Assembly: GCA_015099395.1 (NCBI GenBank) | Contig: AP024096.1 | Span: 8,101,485-8,165,484, forward strand | Direction: 5' to 3' | Source: Ktedonobacteria bacterium brp13 | GTDB lineage: Bacteria > Chloroflexota > Ktedonobacteria > Ktedonobacterales > Ktedonobacteraceae | Length of the DNA: 64,000 bases | In this document: one piece after another, positions 60,575 through 64,000 of the stretch | How positions within the stretch are numbered: position 1 is the first letter of the stretch | How the letters are laid out: every line of letters starts with the position of its first letter | The notes under the pieces: generated by a model | What the model was told of the DNA's origin: nothing | Databases searched by the model: none | Seen by the model: only the letters and a program-made list of their open reading frames with translations | Position numbers and translations under genes: made by a program

Positions 60575-62149
60575 ATGACACAACAGACACAGAATCCACC
60601 AGCCCAGAGATTGAAAAAGCATATTATCTGGCAGAATGGTCATGAGCCCCAACCTTGCAATATCATCTTGTTTGGCGCAACAGGTGATCTTTCCCAGCGT
60701 AAGATTTTACCGACTCTGGCCCATCTTTTACATGATCATCCTGAGCCAGAGAAGGTCTGCATCGTTGCCTTTGCTCGGCGTGATTATAATGATGACTCGT
60801 GGCGTAAACTGGTGTTGGAGTCTCTAGACAAATACTTGCCTGCCGATGATAAGCTGGATGACCAGGCGAAACAGTCCTTCGCCAGTCAGCTCTTTTATTG
60901 TCGCTCTAACTTTGATGATACTGATGGGTACAAGCGACTAGGGGATCTCCTGAATAAGCTCGATAAAGAGGAGCATACTGGAGGGAATCGTCTTTTCTAC
61001 CTTGCGACCCCACCTGAAACGGATTCTACCATCATCGAACAACTGGGTAAGTCAGGCTTGTCGAAGCCTGTACCGCAGGATGGTAATAAGCAACCCTGGG
61101 TCCGTCTGATTACGGAGAAGCCGTTCGGACACGATCTCGCCTCTGCCAAAAAGTTGAATCAAGAGCTCGCAGCAGTCTTTCAGGAAGATCAGATCTTCCG
61201 TATCGACCATTATATGGGGAAAGAGACCGTCCAGAACATCATCGCCTTCCGTTTTGCCAATGGTATCTTTGAACCCCTCTGGAATCAGAAATATATCGAT
61301 CATATCCAGATTCTGGTAGCAGAAAGTCTGGGTATTGGAAGTCGCTCTGAATACTATGAGACAGAGGGAGCGATCAGAGATATCGTACAGAACCATGTGA
61401 TGCAAGTTCTTAGTCTGGTCGGCATGGAACCACCGGCAGACTATAACGCTAATGATATTCGGGATGAAAAGGTAAAAGTTCTGCGTGCAATCAAAGCGTT
61501 ACAGCCTGAAGAGATTAATCTGCGTGTTGTACGAGGACAATATACGGCAGGTATTGAAGATGGGAAGCCAGCTGTCGCGTATAAAGAAGAGCATGGCGTG
61601 AACCCTGCTTCAACTACAGAGACCTATGTCGCGCTCAAACTGTTTATTGAGAACTGGCGTTGGTCTGATGTTCCTGTCTATATCCGTACGGGCAAGCATT
61701 TACCCAAACGCAGTACTGAAGTGACAGTGCAGTTTAAACGTGTTCCCCATCAACTCTATACCCCGACCGAAACGCAGGGCTTAGTCCCCAATCGGCTGAC
61801 CATGCGTATCCAGCCGGATGAAGGTATCTCATTGAAGATTGGAGCCAAAGTACCGGGAGCCGCTAGTAAATTAAGCACTGTAGATATGGGCTTCACCTAT
61901 AACGAGGCGTTTGATATTGAGTTGCCTGATGCGTATGAGCGTTTGATTGCCGACTGTATTGTTGGTGACTCGACTCTCTTCATTCGTCGTGACGAAATTG
62001 AGGAGTCCTGGCGCATCATTGATAGCATCACCGAAGCCTGGCAGAAGGCTGGTGCTGAGACTGTCTATCCTTATCCCGCTGGTACCTGGGGACCGAAAGA
62101 GGCGGACGCCCTGATTGAACGTGATGGTCGTGAGTGGGATAACCCCTAG
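60575..62149 (+). CDS. zwf: Glucose-6-phosphate 1-dehydrogenase
   Basis: 524 residues from ATG 60575, GAGGAGAGAT upstream. The NADP-binding GATGDLSQRKILPTL, the substrate-site RIDHYMGKETVQNI with catalytic His, ITEKPFGHDLASAKKLN and VPVYIRTGKHLPKRSTEV are all canonical. It oxidises glucose 6-phosphate to 6-phosphogluconolactone, giving NADPH. Slightly longer than most because of a 20-residue head. A TATAAT at 60516-60521 suggests a promoter 55 bases upstream. Two hairpins follow. Confidence 0.97.
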   Translation: MTQQTQNPPAQRLKKHIIWQNGHEPQPCNIILFGATGDLSQRKILPTLAHLLHDHPEPEKVCIVAFARRDYNDDSWRKLVLESLDKYLPADDKLDDQAKQSFASQLFYCRSNFDDTDGYKRLGDLLNKLDKEEHTGGNRLFYLATPPETDSTIIEQLGKSGLSKPVPQDGNKQPWVRLITEKPFGHDLASAKKLNQELAAVFQEDQIFRIDHYMGKETVQNIIAFRFANGIFEPLWNQKYIDHIQILVAESLGIGSRSEYYETEGAIRDIVQNHVMQVLSLVGMEPPADYNANDIRDEKVKVLRAIKALQPEEINLRVVRGQYTAGIEDGKPAVAYKEEHGVNPASTTETYVALKLFIENWRWSDVPVYIRTGKHLPKRSTEVTVQFKRVPHQLYTPTETQGLVPNRLTMRIQPDEGISLKIGAKVPGAASKLSTVDMGFTYNEAFDIELPDAYERLIADCIVGDSTLFIRRDEIEESWRIIDSITEAWQKAGAETVYPYPAGTWGPKEADALIERDGREWDNP

Positions 62150-62199
62150 TCTTCCATCCCTGACTGGATTTTTACCGATGCTGGATTGTACCGATTATC

Positions 62200-62228
62200 G
62201 AGGAGCCGGAGCATCCTTGCGGCTCCTC
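62200..62228 (+). terminator. Hairpin behind zwf (first)
   Basis: GAGGAGCC (62200-62207) and GGCTCCTC (62221-62228), perfect 8-bp stem with a 13-base loop, no T tract. Precedes the stronger hairpin at 62247. Confidence 0.55.
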
Positions 62229-62246
62229 CATGGTTACACAGCAAGT

Positions 62247-62283
62247 AAAAAGAGCGTGATCCATATGGATCGCGCTCTTTTTT
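62247..62283. terminator. Strong bidirectional terminator zwf/csbD-like
   Basis: AAAAAGAGCGTGATCC pairs with GGATCGCGCTCTTTTT (one G-T wobble) around ATAT and is flanked by A and T runs, so it can end transcripts from both convergent genes. Confidence 0.9.
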
Positions 62284-62323
62284 GTGAAGTTTTATCTTCG
62301 CGTTAGTCACATGAATAGAAACA

Positions 62324-62545
62324 CTAAGAGTCGAGGGCGTGGTCAACCTTTTTCTCGCCTTTGCCCAGAGTCTCCTGTGCTTTGCCCTGTGTGCGTTTTA
62401 CGTCGCCTTTGGCTTCCGTCTTCGGATTGTCTGTAGCATTACCCACAGCACTCTGGACTTTACCGGCTGCCTGTTTAAGCTTGCCTTTCAGTGTATCCTC
62501 GTGTCCCTGAGTACCAAGATCTTTTTCTTTATATTCGTCTGTCAT
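62324..62545 (-). CDS. CsbD-like stress protein
   Basis: 73 residues from ATG 62545, AAAGGAGAG upstream. GHEDTLKGKLKQAAGKVQSA, TEAKGDVKRTQGKAQETL and GKGEKKVDHAL are the CsbD pattern: a small, highly charged, Gly/Lys/Glu-rich helical protein. CsbD proteins accumulate under general stress; their biochemical role is not settled. Hairpin element copy B lies 54 bases upstream of the start. Confidence 0.88.
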   Translation of the reverse strand: MTDEYKEKDLGTQGHEDTLKGKLKQAAGKVQSAVGNATDNPKTEAKGDVKRTQGKAQETLGKGEKKVDHALDS

Positions 62546-62599
62546 AGTTTCTCTCCTTTGTAGAATTCACTATGTCGAGTTGAACGACGTATACTTATA

Positions 62600-62667
62600 C
62601 GAACACCGGCGAGTGTAGCGTGCACAGCGTATGATACATGCGCAACGCGGTGTCCGGAATAAGATCT
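62600..62667 (-). ncRNA. Candidate 5'-leader hairpin element, copy B
   Basis: Minus strand: AGATCTTATTCCG as in copy A, then a 9-bp stem CGGACACCG / CGGTGTTCG (one G-U wobble) enclosing about 39 bases. It ends about 54 bases before the CsbD start, so it would be in that 5' leader. A CGTATA...TATACG palindrome abuts it (62588-62601). Confidence 0.35.
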
Positions 62668-62716
62668 CTATAACTTCTTTTGTTATACTCATGAGAGCGA
62701 CGAAACGGATACACTT

Positions 62717-64000
62717 TTAGCCGAGCAATTGCTCAAGTTGTGTAAGATGTGCTTCAAACAATTGAAACGCCTGGCGTACTGGCTCTGGCGTGGTCATGTC
62801 GACACCAGCCTTCTTAAGCAGATCGATGCTATATTCTGAAGAACCAGAGCTCAGGAAGTTCAGGTAGCGGTCTACGGCTGGTTGACCCTCATTGAGGATG
62901 CGCTGGACGAGTGCTGACGCTGCTGAGATACCAGTCGCATACTGATAGACGTAGAAGTTGTAGTAGAAGTGTGGAATACGGGCCCACTCGATACTGAGCA
63001 GATCATCAACCACAGCCTCGCCACCATAGTATTTCTCATTGAGACCTTTATAGAGGTCTGTGAGCGTGTCTGCTGTCAGTGGTTTGCCCTGTTCTGCCTG
63101 GCTATGGATCTGGTGCTCAAATTCAGCGAACATTGTCTGGCGAAACAGGGTAGCGCGAATGTCTTCCAGCGCGTGATTCAGGATAGCAATACGGACCGCG
63201 TCACTAGAGGTATTCTTTAGCAGATGCTCTGTGAGCAGACCTTCATTAAGTGTTGATGCAACCTCAGCGACGAAGATAGTGTAGTCACCGTACTGGTAGG
63301 GTTGATGCTTGCGTGTAAAGTACGAATGCATCGAATGACCAAGCTCATGGGCCAGGGTAAACATACTCTCGCGCTTATTCTGGAAGTTCAGCAGGATAAA
63401 TGGTTGTGTTCCATACGCGCCGCCACTATACGCGCCGCCACGTTTACCCGGTGTCTCAAAGACATCGATCCAACGCTTCTCAAAGCCGCTTGAGAGTACA
63501 CGAATGTAGTCCTGCCCTAACGGAGCCAGTGCCTGCTGAATAGTATCGCGTGCCTGCTCGTAGCTGATCTCATCAGTTGTCTCCTCGACAATTGGTGTAT
63601 AGAGATCATACATATGCAGTTCATCCAGCTTGAGTATACGTTTTCGCAAGCGCATGTAGCGATTGAGCAGCGGGATATGTTCACCAACGGTTGTAATCAG
63701 GTTATCGTAGACGCTCTCTGGAATATTGTAGGTTGAGAGAGCGCTCTCACGGCTCGAACTATAGTTGCGCTGGCGTGTATTGAAGATGTGAGTCTTGACC
63801 TGGGCTGAAAGGGTCGCAGCGAGCGTATTACGCTGTTTCAGGAAGGTTCCATGCAGTGCTTCAAAAGCCTCTTTGCGCACGCGGCGATCTTTACTGCGAA
63901 TGAAGGTCAGATAGTTGCCCTGCGTAAGTTCAACCTGTTCACCCTCTTCATTCGTGATAGTTGGCAGTCTGAGATCTGCGTTATCAATCATCGAAAAAAT
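62717..64000 (-). CDS. pepF: Oligoendopeptidase F-type M3 peptidase (5' end outside window)
   Basis: 427 residues to the window edge; the N-terminal third is cut off, and the first Met in the window (63991) is internal by comparison with the family. The zinc motif HELGHSMHSYF is intact (about 63327-63359), with MFTLAHELGHSMHS and EVASTLNEGLLTEHLL as the third-ligand region. Y(VYQYATGISAASALV) and FLSSGSSEYSIDLLKKAGVD are typical of PepF. It degrades oligopeptides of 7-17 residues in the cytoplasm. Full length should be about 600 residues. Confidence 0.95.
   Translation of the reverse strand: MFSMIDNADLRLPTITNEEGEQVELTQGNYLTFIRSKDRRVRKEAFEALHGTFLKQRNTLAATLSAQVKTHIFNTRQRNYSSSRESALSTYNIPESVYDNLITTVGEHIPLLNRYMRLRKRILKLDELHMYDLYTPIVEETTDEISYEQARDTIQQALAPLGQDYIRVLSSGFEKRWIDVFETPGKRGGAYSGGAYGTQPFILLNFQNKRESMFTLAHELGHSMHSYFTRKHQPYQYGDYTIFVAEVASTLNEGLLTEHLLKNTSSDAVRIAILNHALEDIRATLFRQTMFAEFEHQIHSQAEQGKPLTADTLTDLYKGLNEKYYGGEAVVDDLLSIEWARIPHFYYNFYVYQYATGISAASALVQRILNEGQPAVDRYLNFLSSGSSEYSIDLLKKAGVDMTTPEPVRQAFQLFEAHLTQLEQLLG

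Overview
The window reads as a chromosomal segment of a filament- or spore-forming Chloroflexota, most likely of the Ktedonobacteria. This is an inference from content: tetratricopeptide, WD40/NB-ARC and SWIM zinc-finger genes are mixed with ordinary biosynthetic genes. Base composition is intermediate, genes lie on both strands, and several starts are GTG or TTG with good ribosome binding sites. No marker gene such as rRNA is present, so the assignment is tentative.

Left part (1-25 kb) is accessory in character. It opens with a truncated SNF2 helicase, a SWIM zinc-finger protein, an amidohydrolase and a conserved unknown. Next comes a block bracketed by three copies of a paired short repeat (4.7, 9.7 and 23.9 kb) that resembles decayed transposon ends. 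Inside it are: (i) a large membrane-anchored NB-ARC ATPase with fourteen nearly identical WD40 blades and a small Tat-exported WD40 protein, an NLR-like architecture; (ii) a two-component system followed by an operon for a dioxygenase, an isoprenylcysteine-methyltransferase-like enzyme, a PIG-L deacetylase and a glycosidase, both promoters carrying pho-box-like sites exactly 10 bp before the -10; (iii) a cluster of paralogous TPR, SWIM and zinc-ribbon genes with small unknowns and broken copies. The block is followed by a HicAB toxin-antitoxin pair with a perfect palindromic operator and by a selenocysteine tRNA gene.

Right part (25-64 kb) is mostly housekeeping and metabolism: HAD phosphatase, PaaK-type CoA ligase, MiaB-type tRNA methylthiotransferase, PucR regulator, Sua5-type threonylcarbamoyl-AMP synthase, cytochrome P450, TrpF, a flavoprotein disulfide reductase, two Nudix proteins, a divergent E1-like protein facing a fused E1 alpha-beta dehydrogenase, a zinc-ribbon protein, an M16 peptidase, a very long TPR/disordered protein with a roadblock protein, nucleoside diphosphate kinase, a CPBP protease, nicotinate phosphoribosyltransferase, an alpha/beta hydrolase, glucose-6-phosphate dehydrogenase, a CsbD-like protein and a truncated oligoendopeptidase F. 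Strong hairpin terminators separate many of these units. Gene remnants (RclA-like, SWIM, GNAT, FluG-like amidohydrolase, CrtI) show ongoing decay.

The best candidates for undescribed biology are the NLR-like WD40 gene pair, the pho-box-controlled PhyH/ICMT/PIG-L/glycosidase operon with its 30-residue upstream peptide, the SWIM/TPR/zinc-ribbon cluster, and a hairpin element found twice upstream of minus-strand genes.
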